Shown here one piece after another: positions 47,978 to 57,157 of a stretch of 64,000 nt of DNA. The DNA is from Ectopseudomonas mendocina (GTDB taxonomy: Bacteria; Pseudomonadota; Gammaproteobacteria; Pseudomonadales; Pseudomonadaceae). Below the pieces are notes generated by a model. It worked only from the letters and a program-made list of their open reading frames with translations, searched no databases and was not told where the DNA came from. How positions within the stretch are numbered: position 1 is the first letter of the stretch; every line of letters starts with the position of its first letter. The DNA is taken from positions 1-64,000 of the forward strand of contig NZ_JADTQG010000004.1 of NCBI RefSeq assembly GCF_016008875.1, in the 5' to 3' direction. The position numbers and the translations under genes are program-made.

Positions 47978-49117
47978 TCAGAAGTACTTCAACCAGCGAA
48001 TGTCCCGCCGCCGCGCCTTGAGCCTCGCGAACCATTGGGTTGGCGGGAACAGCAACATGGCCAGCACCACTGTCGCGGCCCAGACCCAGGCCATCGAGGC
48101 GAAGCCGAAGTAATGCCCCTGGTTTGCACCCCAGACGGCGAACGCGGCGATGTAGAGGAGCTTCAGTACATACAGGTGCAACAGATAAAAGAACATCGGC
48201 GCACTGCCGAATACCGCCAGCACGCGTACCACGCGCCCCTCGTTGCGGCGCTCGAAGGCAGCCAGCAATAGCAGGCCAATACCCAGCGTCAGCGCCAGGA
48301 ACAGCAGCGACGGCGGGTACTTGGTGATGTTGAGCAGGCTCATCAACGTCTGCAGCCCGCTCTCCCCGACCGCCCAGGGTTTCTCGCCATAACCGTTGAC
48401 CAGACGCAGCGCCACGAACAGCGCCAGCGCGCCGCAACCGCCCCATTGCAGCGCCCGCATGCGCTGCTGCGGCTCGCTCGCTCCGCGGAACCAGGGGCCG
48501 ATCACATAGCCCAGGGCGATCACACCGATCCACGGCAGCACCGGATAGGAGGTGCGCAGATGCAGGTTATCGGAGAGCTCGATCCAGCCGCGGTCATGCA
48601 GCACCGCCCAGGGGATATGCATGGCCGACTCCACGCCGAAGTGCAGCCCGTCGAGCAGGTTATGCCCGGCCACCAGCAGCAGGCCCAGCACGGCCAGCAA
48701 CGCGCGCGGCAGCCATAGCAGCAGGGACAGCGCCAGCATGCTCAGGCCGATGGCCCAGATCACCTGCAGGTAGATCACCGTAGGCGGAAACTGGAAGGTC
48801 CAGGCGAAGTTGACCAGGGTGAACTCCAGCACCACGAGAAACAGCCCGCGCTTGAACAGAAACGCACTGGTCGCCGCCCGGCTCATCTGTTTTTCCCCGT
48901 AGAGAAAGGCCGAAAGCCCGGTTAGCAGGATGAATACCGGCGCGCACAGATGGGCCAGGGTGCGGCTGAAGAACAGTGCCGGCTCGGTGGTGGTCACGTC
49001 CATCGGATCACCGACCTGCTGATGCAGGTAGAAGGTTTCGCGAACGTGATCGAGCAGCATGAAGAGGATGACCAAGCCGCGCAGGGCATCGATCGAAAGC
49101 AGACGATTGGAGGGCAT
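47978..49117 (-). CDS. DUF1624 (YeiB/HGSNAT-like) membrane protein
   Basis: This encodes 379 residues. It begins MPSNRLLSIDALRGLVILFM, with LDHVRETFY, the usual opening of the DUF1624/heparan-alpha-glucosaminide N-acetyltransferase family (acyltransferase-like membrane proteins). There are about ten hydrophobic spans. The conserved His and Asp in the first span region are possible catalytic residues. The bacterial relatives have no established substrate; acylation of a periplasmic sugar or glycopolymer is a guess. It is convergent with the TonB receptor gene. Confidence 0.85.
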   Translation of the reverse strand: MPSNRLLSIDALRGLVILFMLLDHVRETFYLHQQVGDPMDVTTTEPALFFSRTLAHLCAPVFILLTGLSAFLYGEKQMSRAATSAFLFKRGLFLVVLEFTLVNFAWTFQFPPTVIYLQVIWAIGLSMLALSLLLWLPRALLAVLGLLLVAGHNLLDGLHFGVESAMHIPWAVLHDRGWIELSDNLHLRTSYPVLPWIGVIALGYVIGPWFRGASEPQQRMRALQWGGCGALALFVALRLVNGYGEKPWAVGESGLQTLMSLLNITKYPPSLLFLALTLGIGLLLLAAFERRNEGRVVRVLAVFGSAPMFFYLLHLYVLKLLYIAAFAVWGANQGHYFGFASMAWVWAATVVLAMLLFPPTQWFARLKARRRDIRWLKYF

Positions 49118-49284
49118 GGAAGGCTTCGAGTAAGGCGTGAAGGAAACGTAATACTATAACCAATCCAGGCGGCGGTGACGCCACTGTCATGCGTGCTCAC
49201 AATGACCGCAGCTCACACCCAAGCTGAACGAAGCCCGCCAAACAAAGTCGGAAAAGCACAACATCCGCCACGGAGGCCCATCCC

Positions 49285-51057
49285 ATGTTGCCCACCCGCG
49301 CTCTGCTGTCCGCCTTGGTCATGGCCGTGATAAGCCCGCTTGCCGATGCGCAGGAGGCCTTGCGCATCCAGAGTCTGCAACGCTGTGGCGACCTGCTTGG
49401 CGGCGAGAAGCAGGAATGGTGCATGCAAGTGCGCGGTCTTGGCGAAGCGCTACCCAAGCTGCACCTCGGCGACGCCACACTGCCCGCCTCGGCGGTGCAA
49501 CGCAGTGGCGACACCCTGCGCCTGCGGCTCGACAGCAAGGAACGTCGCAGCGCGCCGTTGTGGCTGGAAGACGGCTCGCGCGCCAGCAACCCGGTATGGC
49601 TGTCGCTGCATCGCAGCCATGTGCTCGCCGCCGGCCCGGGTGAGGTGGCGAAGAACATGGACGGCCTGACCACCTACGTCGATCTGGTCAGCCTGTTGAT
49701 CGAGGAGAGCCACGACGGCCTCGATGAGGCCAAGCGTCTGGCGAAGAAATACGATGCCAAGGTGGTCGGTGCCATCCCACCGCTGAACGTCTACCAGCTG
49801 CGCCTGCCAGTGAAAGATCTTACCGAGCGCGATGCGCTGGTACTGCGTATCGGCAGCGAAACCAGCGTCGATGCCGTGGTCGTGGAGGAAAGCGCCCCCG
49901 AGCGCGGCGAAGAGAGCGAAGCCGCGCGCAAGCCGGCGCATAAACCGAAGAAGAATTCCGAGGAATGGGCCGCCAACCGTTTCATGGATGCGGTGAACTA
50001 CTACCAGCGGCGCATTCCCGCAGGCGACTCGCCCATCGAGGCCGAGCGCATCCGCGTGGGTGTGATCGAGCGTAACGTCGACTTCGACGCGCCTGATTTT
50101 GCCGACTACCTGGGCGCCTGCCCTGACGGCAAGTCACGCACATGCGTCTACGCGCGCGACGCCGACGAGCCGGACAACCATGGCAGTACCGTGGCCGGCA
50201 TTTTGGCCGCGCACTGGGACAAGGGTGGCAACACCGGTTTTCTGCGTGGGATGGACAAGGCCAGCAACGGCTTCGATGTCATCGTCGAGCGCAACTCGGA
50301 TGCCGGCATTACGGCCAATATCGCCGCGTCGGTCAATCTGGTGGAAGACGGCGTGCGCGTGCTCAACTGGAGCTGGGGTATTCACCGCGTCGGTACGCGC
50401 AACGTCGAAGGTGACGAGATCGACTCGCTGGTGCGTTCGGGCATCGCCATGAGCGGCTACGAAGAGCTGCTCGAGGAATTCTTCCTGTGGCTGCGCGAAG
50501 AACACCCGGACGTGCTGGTGATCAACTCTGCCGGCAATGGCTCGTCCTATTCCGGCCGGGACGAGTACCGTCTGCCCTCCTCCTTCATCACCGAACAACT
50601 GCTGGTGGTCGGCGGGCACCAGCGCAGCAAGAAGGACGAGGTTGAAATCGACGACCCGAGCTACGTGGTCAAACGCAACTCGTCGAACGTCGACATGCGC
50701 GTCGACATCACCGCGGCTGCCTGTGCCCAGGCCTCGACTCATGAGGTCGACGCCACCGGCGATGTGCATTGCGGCACTTCCTACGCCACGCCGCTGGTGA
50801 CCGGCGTGGTCGCCGCCATGCTGTCGATCAACCCGGACCTGCAACCGGAGCAGGTGCGCATGCTGCTAAGGCGTAGCGCCATGACCATCGGCGGCGAGTA
50901 CGACTTCGAACCGATGGACGCCGAGGATTTGACCGCGCCCATCCTGCCGTCCGAGCGCAACTATCAGCTGAGCGACAAGGACGTCGGCCGCTCCGCACGG
51001 CTGGATATGCAGAAGGCGCTGGACCTGGCGGTACAGAGTCGCGACCGGGTGCGCTGA
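49285..51057 (+). CDS. exported subtilase-like (S8) protein with Glu in place of catalytic Asp
   Basis: This encodes 590 residues. The signal peptide is MLPTRALLSALVMAVISPLA, cut near DAQ, residue 23. A unique N-terminal region (about 24-235) is followed by the S8 fold: IRVGVIERNVDFDAPDF, where the catalytic Asp of the usual VAVIDTGVD motif is Glu (E262). The His motif is NHGSTVAGIL (H299), the oxyanion Asn is in NSAGNG (N418), and the Ser is in GTSYATPLVTGVVAAML (S499). No inhibitor propeptide is recognised. It might be a slow or altered protease, or a non-proteolytic relative. It stands alone; the next gene is convergent. Confidence 0.88.
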   Translation: MLPTRALLSALVMAVISPLADAQEALRIQSLQRCGDLLGGEKQEWCMQVRGLGEALPKLHLGDATLPASAVQRSGDTLRLRLDSKERRSAPLWLEDGSRASNPVWLSLHRSHVLAAGPGEVAKNMDGLTTYVDLVSLLIEESHDGLDEAKRLAKKYDAKVVGAIPPLNVYQLRLPVKDLTERDALVLRIGSETSVDAVVVEESAPERGEESEAARKPAHKPKKNSEEWAANRFMDAVNYYQRRIPAGDSPIEAERIRVGVIERNVDFDAPDFADYLGACPDGKSRTCVYARDADEPDNHGSTVAGILAAHWDKGGNTGFLRGMDKASNGFDVIVERNSDAGITANIAASVNLVEDGVRVLNWSWGIHRVGTRNVEGDEIDSLVRSGIAMSGYEELLEEFFLWLREEHPDVLVINSAGNGSSYSGRDEYRLPSSFITEQLLVVGGHQRSKKDEVEIDDPSYVVKRNSSNVDMRVDITAAACAQASTHEVDATGDVHCGTSYATPLVTGVVAAMLSINPDLQPEQVRMLLRRSAMTIGGEYDFEPMDAEDLTAPILPSERNYQLSDKDVGRSARLDMQKALDLAVQSRDRVR

Positions 51058-51069
51058 CGAGCGTGCCGC

Positions 51070-51600
51070 TCACTCGCTGCAAACGCGTTCGTACAACTCC
51101 ACCGGCTCCACCTTGCCCTGGCTGCCACACGCGCTGTGCCCCAGCCCCAGGTGGCGAAATCCGGCCTTGAACAACACACGCCCGGACTGCGGATTGCGCG
51201 CCAGGTGGCTGGCGTGCAGACGACGCAAGTGCAACTGGCGGAAGGCGAACTCCACCAGCGCATTGCAGGCCTCGCTGGCGTAGCCACGGTTCCAGTACGG
51301 CACGCCGATCCAGTAGCCCACCTCGGCCTCGCCGCGGCCGATATCCTTCAGCGCAATGCTGCCGACCAACTGGCCGCTGCCGGACTCGGTGATGATGAAG
51401 TTGGCCGCAGCGCCGCTGAGCCACTCCTGCATGCAGCGTTCGATCCACCGCTGCGCCAGTTCTGGCGGATAAGGGTGGGGAATGCTGCTGGTGACATCGG
51501 CGATACGGAAGTCGCCGGCCAGGCGTTGCACCTGATCGGCATCCTGCAGCTGTGGCGGGCGCAGCTGCAGCCGTTCGGTTTCAATGTATTGCTGGTCCAT
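51070..51600 (-). CDS. RimJ/RimL-type GNAT acetyltransferase
   Basis: This encodes 176 residues from MDQQYIETERLQLRPPQLQD. The GNAT fold is shown by LVGSIALKDIGRGEAEVGYW and the acetyl-CoA loop in RGYASEACNALVEFAF, then HASHLARNPQSGRVLFKAGF. Relatives acetylate N-termini of ribosomal proteins or small molecules; the target is unknown. The open frame to 51639 is not used. The gene is convergent with the subtilase-like gene (12 bases). Confidence 0.9.
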   Translation of the reverse strand: MDQQYIETERLQLRPPQLQDADQVQRLAGDFRIADVTSSIPHPYPPELAQRWIERCMQEWLSGAAANFIITESGSGQLVGSIALKDIGRGEAEVGYWIGVPYWNRGYASEACNALVEFAFRQLHLRRLHASHLARNPQSGRVLFKAGFRHLGLGHSACGSQGKVEPVELYERVCSE

Positions 51601-51658
51601 TTGCGTCTCCCTCGCGCCCTCAGTTTGCGTCGCGCACACCGCGCCTGGACCAATCGAC

Positions 51659-52228
51659 TCAGGCCGGAGACGGCCCGATGGGATAGAACTGCCCGCAGCT
51701 CCACACGCCCAGCCAGGTTTCTCCGTCGATCTCGCGCTCTACCGCCAGCTCTACCAGTTGGTAGAACACGTTGCGGTGAATCAGCGCCTCGAGGTTACGC
51801 CGCACCAGAATGTAGGGCGAGGGTTCGAGTGTCGCAGGATCGGTCTCCACGCGAATCGGGTGCTCGGTGCCGGCCACGACTTCGTCCTCGACGTTGGTGG
51901 TGAAGCGCAGCACCTGCGCCTCGCCCTCGCCTTCCACCTGCAGGGTCACGGCCACGAACGGGGCATCCTCGACCTGAATGCCGACCTTCTCCACCGGCGT
52001 GATCAGGAAGTAGTTGTCGCCGTCGCGGCGGATGATGGTGGAAAACAGCCGCACCATGGGTTTGCGGCCGATGGGCGTGCCCAGGTAATACCAGGTGCCG
52101 TCGCGGGCGATACGCATGTCGATATCGCCACAGAAATCGGGATTCCACAGGTATACGGGTGGTAGGCTCTTGCCTTCGCCCTTGGGGATCTGCGCCAGCA
52201 GGTCGCCAGCCTTGCCTGGATCGCTCAT
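51659..52228 (-). CDS. DUF1285 family protein
   Basis: This encodes 189 residues from [40 protein letters not shown] then [20 protein letters not shown] is the typical DUF1285 text. Proteins of this family have a two-domain beta fold and no known activity. No signal peptide is seen, so it is probably cytoplasmic. It is next to the DUF4823 lipoprotein gene on the same strand, as commonly seen in Pseudomonas. Confidence 0.88.
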   Translation of the reverse strand: MSDPGKAGDLLAQIPKGEGKSLPPVYLWNPDFCGDIDMRIARDGTWYYLGTPIGRKPMVRLFSTIIRRDGDNYFLITPVEKVGIQVEDAPFVAVTLQVEGEGEAQVLRFTTNVEDEVVAGTEHPIRVETDPATLEPSPYILVRRNLEALIHRNVFYQLVELAVEREIDGETWLGVWSCGQFYPIGPSPA

Positions 52229-52280
52229 CGTCTTTCCTCGTCCGTAGTGTCGCGAACTGACGAGGATACACCGTGCCACC

Positions 52281-52305
52281 TGTCGCGGCTAAAGCCCCTC
52301 CCACA
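52281..52305. repeat. REP half-palindrome upstream of the DUF1285 gene
   Basis: TGTCGCGGCTAAAGCCCCTC followed by CCACA is identical to the motif at 12773-12797. It lies between the DUF4823 and DUF1285 genes. Confidence 0.75.
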
Positions 52306-52332
52306 AGTTCGGCGCGCCGATTGCCCCTATTC

Positions 52333-52935
52333 TTAGCGCCCAACGCCCATCAGGCTGCGCGCATAGTCATGCAGCGGCGGGCCGATCAGGTCCTGGGGTT
52401 TGGCATCGTAGAACGTCAGGAATCCGCCACGGCTGCGAATCCGCGCCGTGTCTACCAGATAGCGGGTATTGGTCTCGATCAGCATCAACTGGATCGAGGC
52501 GCGGTCGGTGCCGAGGCGGTCCACTGCTTCCTGATCCTCCCACTCCTCCATCGTGCCGATGCGGTCATCGCTGTAGGCAAAACGCGCGTACAGCAGGTAG
52601 TGCGCGCCGGCACTACGCGCTTCGGCCATGGCTTCATCCAGGCCTGCAGGTTGACGTGCCCGGCGCACCAACGGGAAGTATTCGACGAAGCCCTTGAAAG
52701 CTTCCTCGGCCACCACGTTGGGCCGCGGATAACCGTGGCCAGGCGGCACGAAATGACCCTGGGCGATGTAGATGAACGAGTCTTGCTGCAGGCGCCGCGA
52801 CGCCATGCGCTCGGTGCGGCCGTGGTCGAGAAAACCGGCATCACGCAGGTGGTACTCGGCGCCACTGGCCAGATCGCTGACCTTCATGCAGCCAGCCAGC
52901 CCCAGCAGCGCCACCAGTAGAAGCAGGTTACGCAT
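52333..52935 (-). CDS. DUF4823 family lipoprotein
   Basis: This encodes 200 residues. The lipoprotein signal is MRNLLLLVALLGLAGCMKVS; the lipobox LAGC places the acylated Cys at residue 16. The rest (SRRLQQDSFIYIAQGHFVPP; GLDEAMAEARSAGAHYLLYA) matches the DUF4823 family of Pseudomonas, which has no known role. It is probably an outer-membrane-associated periplasmic lipoprotein. Confidence 0.85.
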   Translation of the reverse strand: MRNLLLLVALLGLAGCMKVSDLASGAEYHLRDAGFLDHGRTERMASRRLQQDSFIYIAQGHFVPPGHGYPRPNVVAEEAFKGFVEYFPLVRRARQPAGLDEAMAEARSAGAHYLLYARFAYSDDRIGTMEEWEDQEAVDRLGTDRASIQLMLIETNTRYLVDTARIRSRGGFLTFYDAKPQDLIGPPLHDYARSLMGVGR

Positions 52936-53008
52936 GAATCAATCCTCCTCGTGCCGGCGACGGAAAACCGGCGAATGAGGCGTAGATGCAGATTTTGCGC
53001 CAGCCTTG

Positions 53009-53902
53009 TTAAAGCCCGCGCTGCCACTCCTGACGCAGGTTCGCCTGCTGCGGTCGCTCGATGGCGCTGCGCACCTGGGCCAAAAGACGTTCCTTATCGC
53101 GCCCCAGGTTGCCCTTGAGCACCAGATAGTTGGAGGCATGGTCGCTGCGAAACACCGTCTGTTGCAGATCGAGCCCCTGCAGCAGGCGCTCGACTTCAGT
53201 GAACAGCTGCAACTGGGTCAGCGGCTGATAATCGGCGAACTGCTGGCGAAAACGCGCCTCGCCCATAGGGAAACTGACCACCAGTGTAGACAGATACTCC
53301 GGCTGGGCCTCATTCATCAGCCGCGCCGAATTGTCCGCATGCTGAGCGCTAAGTGCCTGACCCCCAAGCCCGTTGAGAATCATCACCGAACGGGTGATAC
53401 CGGCCTGACCGAGCTTTTCCAGGGCACTGAGACTGGAGGCATAGGTTTCCCCCTTGTTGACCCGCGCCAGCACCTCATCATCGCCCGACTCGCAGCCGAC
53501 ATAGGCCATTTTCAACCCGGCATCGGCCAACTCCCTGAGCTCCTCCACTGATTTCTTGCGCAGATTGCGTGGCAGGCAGTAACTGGAAACTCGGCGGACC
53601 TCGGGCATGTGCTCGCGGATGGCTTGCAGGATGGCCAGCAAACGTCGAGTCGGCAGCACCAGGGCATCGCCATCGGCGAGAAACACCCGATTGACGATCA
53701 GTTGCTCGCCAGCACGGCGAATCTCCTCCAGCACCTGCGCTTCGTCACGGGCTCGGAATTTCTTCTGTGGGGCGGTGTACATCTCGCAGAAGGTGCACTG
53801 GTTCCAGGAGCAGCCATTGGTGACCGGCAGAATCAGCGACTGGGCTTCGCTCGGCGGGCGAAACACCGGCTCGATGTAGTCGATGGGAAAACGGGCAGAC
53901 AT
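53009..53902 (-). CDS. radical SAM protein
   Basis: This encodes 297 residues from MSARFPIDYIEPVFRPPSEA. The iron-sulfur cluster motif is NGCSWNQCTFCEMYTA (C-x4-C-x2-C). SAM-binding text follows (LADGDALVLPTRRLLAILQA; VGCESGDDEVLARVNKGETY). The subfamily resembles YgiQ/Elp3-like, coproporphyrinogen-type radical SAM enzymes with this spacing; the reaction is unknown. The open frame runs to 53932. It is 75 bases from moaA and on the same strand. Confidence 0.88.
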   Translation of the reverse strand: MSARFPIDYIEPVFRPPSEAQSLILPVTNGCSWNQCTFCEMYTAPQKKFRARDEAQVLEEIRRAGEQLIVNRVFLADGDALVLPTRRLLAILQAIREHMPEVRRVSSYCLPRNLRKKSVEELRELADAGLKMAYVGCESGDDEVLARVNKGETYASSLSALEKLGQAGITRSVMILNGLGGQALSAQHADNSARLMNEAQPEYLSTLVVSFPMGEARFRQQFADYQPLTQLQLFTEVERLLQGLDLQQTVFRSDHASNYLVLKGNLGRDKERLLAQVRSAIERPQQANLRQEWQRGL

Positions 53903-53977
53903 TCGCAGCACTCGCAAAGAGAAAGCCCGCACAGTCTATCCGGCCGTGGTGTGACTGCCGAGCCACATGGCGATGAC

Positions 53978-54946
53978 TCAGCCGCCGATGATCTTCATCA
54001 CCGTCACACCACCGGAGAATGCCAGGTCCTGCTTGTCGCCCAGTGCCTTGATCAGCAGACGCTGCAGCGCCGGCAAGGCCTGGTGGCGCGGCTTGTCCAG
54101 CAGGTCGCCGACGAAGTGGCGATTGCTCGACGACAGGCAACCATGCAGCCAGCCGGTGGAGGACAGGCGCAGGCGCGAGCAGGTACGACAGAACGGTACG
54201 CTTTCATTGGCAATCACGCCGAAATGACCGACACCCGGGATGGCGTAGCGCATCGCAGTGGCATCTACAGGGGCGCTGGCCTGTGCGTACTGGTGCCGAG
54301 TGCCGATCAATTCGAGCAGCTCCGGCAGACCGACGAACTGCTGGTTGAAGGCATTGGGTTCACGCGCCAGATGGCCCATGCGCATCAGCTCGATGAAGCG
54401 CAGCTCGAAGCCACGCTCCAGACAATAGTCCAGCAGCGGCAGCACCTGATCGAGATTCTGCCCGCGCAGCGGCACCATGTTGACCTTGATTTTCATCCCG
54501 GCTTCACGCGCCGCTTCCATCCCGGCCAGCACGGTAGCCAGGTCGCCACCACGGGCGATGCCGCGAAAAGCCTCGGCATCGAGGGTATCGAGGGAAACGT
54601 TCAAGCGGCGGATACCGCATTCGACCAGCAACGGCAATTTGCGCTCGAGCAACTGACCGTTGGTGGTCAGGCTGATGTCGTCGAGGCCGAGCTGGCTGAC
54701 CTGGCGCAGGAAAGGCTCCAGACGCGTGCTGAGCAGCGGCTCGCCACCGGTGATGCGCAGACGTTCGATGCCGGCCGCTTCGATCAGGTAGGCAACACCG
54801 CGTGCCATGGCGTCGGCGGAGAGCTCGTCCTGAGCGGCGACCAGGCGCTTGCCGTTCGGCACGCAGTAGGTGCAGGCGTAGTTGCAGGCGGCGGTCAGGC
54901 TGACGCGAAGGTTGCGAAAGCGTCTGCCCTGGCGGTCAACGATCAT
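53978..54946 (-). CDS. moaA: GTP 3',8-cyclase, molybdenum cofactor biosynthesis
   Basis: This 322-residue radical SAM enzyme converts GTP to 3',8-cH2GTP, the first step of molybdopterin synthesis. The N-terminal cluster motif is CNYACTYC (C-x3-C-x2-C). The C-terminal cluster ligands are in PFCRTCSRLRLSSTGWLHGC. It ends KIIGG, with the essential GG. The start MIVDRQGRRFRNLRVSLTAA at 54946 is chosen over an open frame to 55063. P. aeruginosa has two moaA paralogues; which one this matches cannot be decided here. Confidence 0.94.
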   Translation of the reverse strand: MIVDRQGRRFRNLRVSLTAACNYACTYCVPNGKRLVAAQDELSADAMARGVAYLIEAAGIERLRITGGEPLLSTRLEPFLRQVSQLGLDDISLTTNGQLLERKLPLLVECGIRRLNVSLDTLDAEAFRGIARGGDLATVLAGMEAAREAGMKIKVNMVPLRGQNLDQVLPLLDYCLERGFELRFIELMRMGHLAREPNAFNQQFVGLPELLELIGTRHQYAQASAPVDATAMRYAIPGVGHFGVIANESVPFCRTCSRLRLSSTGWLHGCLSSSNRHFVGDLLDKPRHQALPALQRLLIKALGDKQDLAFSGGVTVMKIIGG

Positions 54947-55078
54947 GGCGTACTCCGTGATGGATGACCGGAGTATATCGCCGTAACCGGCCAGGGCGCA
55001 TGGTCCATCGGCCAGCTGAATGAGCGGGGTCGCATTTGCCGCGGGTGGGTGTCGCCCCGGCAACGAACCCGCCGGGGG

Positions 55079-55699
55079 TCAGTCGCGCTTGCGCTTGTTG
55101 CCCATGCGCACGCCAATGTCCATGAGGAACTGGAAGAACCCTTCCTGATCCTCGAGCACATTGCTCCAGAACGGCGAGTGGTAAAGCGCCACGGCACCAT
55201 GCACCAGCGCCCAGGCGGCGCAGTAATGGAAGTATGGCGGCACGTCTTCCAGCTTGCCTTCGGCGATACGGTCCTTGATCAGCTGGGTCAGGCGCTCGAA
55301 ATTGGACGCACGGATCTTGTGCAGCTGCTCGACCATTTCCGGCACCTGGTTGCCCTTGACCACCTTCTCTTCCAGGCGGTCGAACAGGCGATAGCGCTGC
55401 GGATCGCGCATGCGGAATTCGAAGTAGGCACGCGACAGCGCTTCCTTGTCCCGGTCCACATCGGCCGAATGCAGCAGCTCGTTGAGATCGCGCTCGTAGT
55501 CGAGCATCAGGCGCAAATAGATTTCCGCCTTGGACTTGAAGTGCTTGTAGATGGTGCCTTTGCCGATACCGACCGCATCAGCGATCATTTCGACGGTGAC
55601 GCTGTCTTCTCCTTGTTCGAGGAAGAGTTTCAGCGCGGTGTCGAGAATCTCTTGCTCGCGGCGACGGAATTCGCGGACCTTACGGGGTTCTTTCTGCAT
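55079..55699 (-). CDS. TetR family transcriptional regulator
   Basis: This encodes 206 residues. The HTH is in DSVTVEMIADAVGIGKGTIY with KHFKSKAEIYLRLML. The ligand domain (about 80-206) is helical. It starts MQKEPRKVREFRRREQEILD. It resembles P. aeruginosa PA2957 in position and text (from memory). It is divergent from the class V aminotransferase gene with only 75 bases between, so it may control it. Confidence 0.92.
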   Translation of the reverse strand: MQKEPRKVREFRRREQEILDTALKLFLEQGEDSVTVEMIADAVGIGKGTIYKHFKSKAEIYLRLMLDYERDLNELLHSADVDRDKEALSRAYFEFRMRDPQRYRLFDRLEEKVVKGNQVPEMVEQLHKIRASNFERLTQLIKDRIAEGKLEDVPPYFHYCAAWALVHGAVALYHSPFWSNVLEDQEGFFQFLMDIGVRMGNKRKRD

Positions 55700-55774
55700 A
55701 AAGGGACTGCGGGGTCAAAAATCGAAGCCGACTATTATGCCCAAATGCGGCCAAATTGCACGGATCATCCGACC

Positions 55775-56908
55775 ATGTACGTGTTTCATGATGAGTTTCC
55801 CCTGGAAAATGGACTGCGCTATCTGAACCACGCTGCGGTCGCTCCCTGGCCGAAACGCAGTGCCGAAGCGGTGCGGCGGTTCTCGGAAGCGAACATGACC
55901 AGCGGCGCACGTGACTATCCCGACTGGCTGAAACTGGAGCGTAGCCTACGCGAACGCCTGGTGCGCCTGATGAACGCACCAAGCACTGGCGATATCGCAC
56001 TGGTCAAGAACACCTCCGAAGCGCTCTCCTTCGTGGCCTTCGGCCTGGACTGGCGGGCAGGTGACCAGGTGATCATCAGCGACGAGGAGTTTCCCTCCAA
56101 CCGCATCGTCTGGCTGGCACTGGCGGCTCAGGGCGTGGAGGTGATCGAAGTCAGCCTCAAGGGTGATGACCCGGAAGCAGCCCTGCTCGCAGCCTTCACC
56201 CCGCGCACACGCCTACTGTCGGTCAGCGCCGTGCAATTCGCCAGCGGCCTGCGCCTGGATCTGCCACGCCTCGGTCGCAGCTGCCGCCAGCATGGCGTGT
56301 TGTATTGCATCGACGCCATCCAGCAGTTGGGCGCCCTGCCCTTCGACGCGCAGGCCTGCGACTGCGACTTCGCCATGGCCGACGGTCACAAATGGATGCT
56401 CGGCCCGGAGGGGCTAGGCGTCTTCTATTGCCGCACGGCGGTGCGTGATCAGTTGCAGCTGCACGAGTACGGCTGGCACATGCTGGAGCATGCCGGCGAC
56501 TACACGCGCCAGGACTGGCAACCGGCACGCAGTGCCCGGCGCTTCGAATGCGGCAGCCCGAACATGCTTGGCGCCTTCGCCTTGGAGGCGAGCCTGTCGC
56601 TGCTGGAGGAAGTCGGCATGGAGACCGTCGGCGCATTGCTGGCAGAACGGGTGCAGCGCCTGAACGACGGCATTCGTGGATTGCCCGGTGCGGTCATCCA
56701 TAGCCCACTCGCGCCTGCGCGCCGCGCCGGCATCTTCAACTTCAGCCTGGCGGGCTGGGACAACGCGGCGCTGTACCAGCGCCTGCGCGAGGAACAGGTG
56801 ATCTGCGTGCAGCGTGGCCCGGGGGTGCGCCTGTCGCCACATTTCTACACCAGCGAGCAGGTGATCGAAGAAACCTTGAGCCTCCTAACCCAGTTGGCAA
56901 AAGGGTGA
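55775..56908 (+). CDS. class V PLP aminotransferase (cysteine desulfurase-like)
   Basis: This 377-residue PLP enzyme starts MYVFHDEFPLENGLRYLNHA. The PLP lysine is in FAMADGHKWMLGPEGLGVFY, and cofactor contacts are in KNTSEALSFVAFGLDWRAGD and VDA-like YCIDAIQQLGALPFD. The catalytic Cys loop of true IscS/SufS is not evident, so it may be a different aminotransferase or lyase of this class. The open frame from 55049 overlaps the tetR gene antisense and is not used. Confidence 0.9.
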   Translation: MYVFHDEFPLENGLRYLNHAAVAPWPKRSAEAVRRFSEANMTSGARDYPDWLKLERSLRERLVRLMNAPSTGDIALVKNTSEALSFVAFGLDWRAGDQVIISDEEFPSNRIVWLALAAQGVEVIEVSLKGDDPEAALLAAFTPRTRLLSVSAVQFASGLRLDLPRLGRSCRQHGVLYCIDAIQQLGALPFDAQACDCDFAMADGHKWMLGPEGLGVFYCRTAVRDQLQLHEYGWHMLEHAGDYTRQDWQPARSARRFECGSPNMLGAFALEASLSLLEEVGMETVGALLAERVQRLNDGIRGLPGAVIHSPLAPARRAGIFNFSLAGWDNAALYQRLREEQVICVQRGPGVRLSPHFYTSEQVIEETLSLLTQLAKG

Positions 56909-56959
56909 GGACTCAGCAGCGGCCGCGGTATTCCAAATCTGTTTAAAAAACGCTCAATC

Positions 56960-57118
56960 CGGCCTGGACGCTGGCCACCGATGGCCAATACTGGAACTAC
57001 TGGTGTGTGGCATCTCCCCCCAAGTGCCCCGCCAGCCAAGGTACCGTGGACCGCGTACCTTGATTTACTCCTAATGGTCTTGACCCGGATTCATCCCCCA
57101 GAATCCGGGTTTTTTTTT
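56960..57118 (+). ncRNA. candidate structured RNA ending in a terminator
   Basis: Between the aminotransferase and tatD genes the plus strand has TGGCCA...TGGCCA (56972-56987) and a perfect 8-bp stem CAAGGTAC...GTACCTTG (57037-57062). A strong terminator ACCCGGATTC...GAATCCGGGT with eight T (57083-57118) follows. Two stems and a terminator within 160 bases look like a small RNA or a long 3' untranslated region. A promoter is not evident. Confidence 0.4.
57083..57118 (+). terminator. intrinsic terminator
   Basis: ACCCGGATTC pairs with GAATCCGGGT around ATCCCCCA, followed by TTTTTTTT. It is a very strong terminator 175 bases after the aminotransferase stop codon and may belong to the candidate RNA above. 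Confidence 0.93.
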
Positions 57119-57157
57119 GCCTGGCCTACGACCAGAAGCGCGAACCATAACCCGGCT

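Noticed and set aside
55049..55774. Upstream extension of the class V aminotransferase frame
   Set aside because: It is antisense to the tetR gene. The family start MYVFHDEF lies at 55775.
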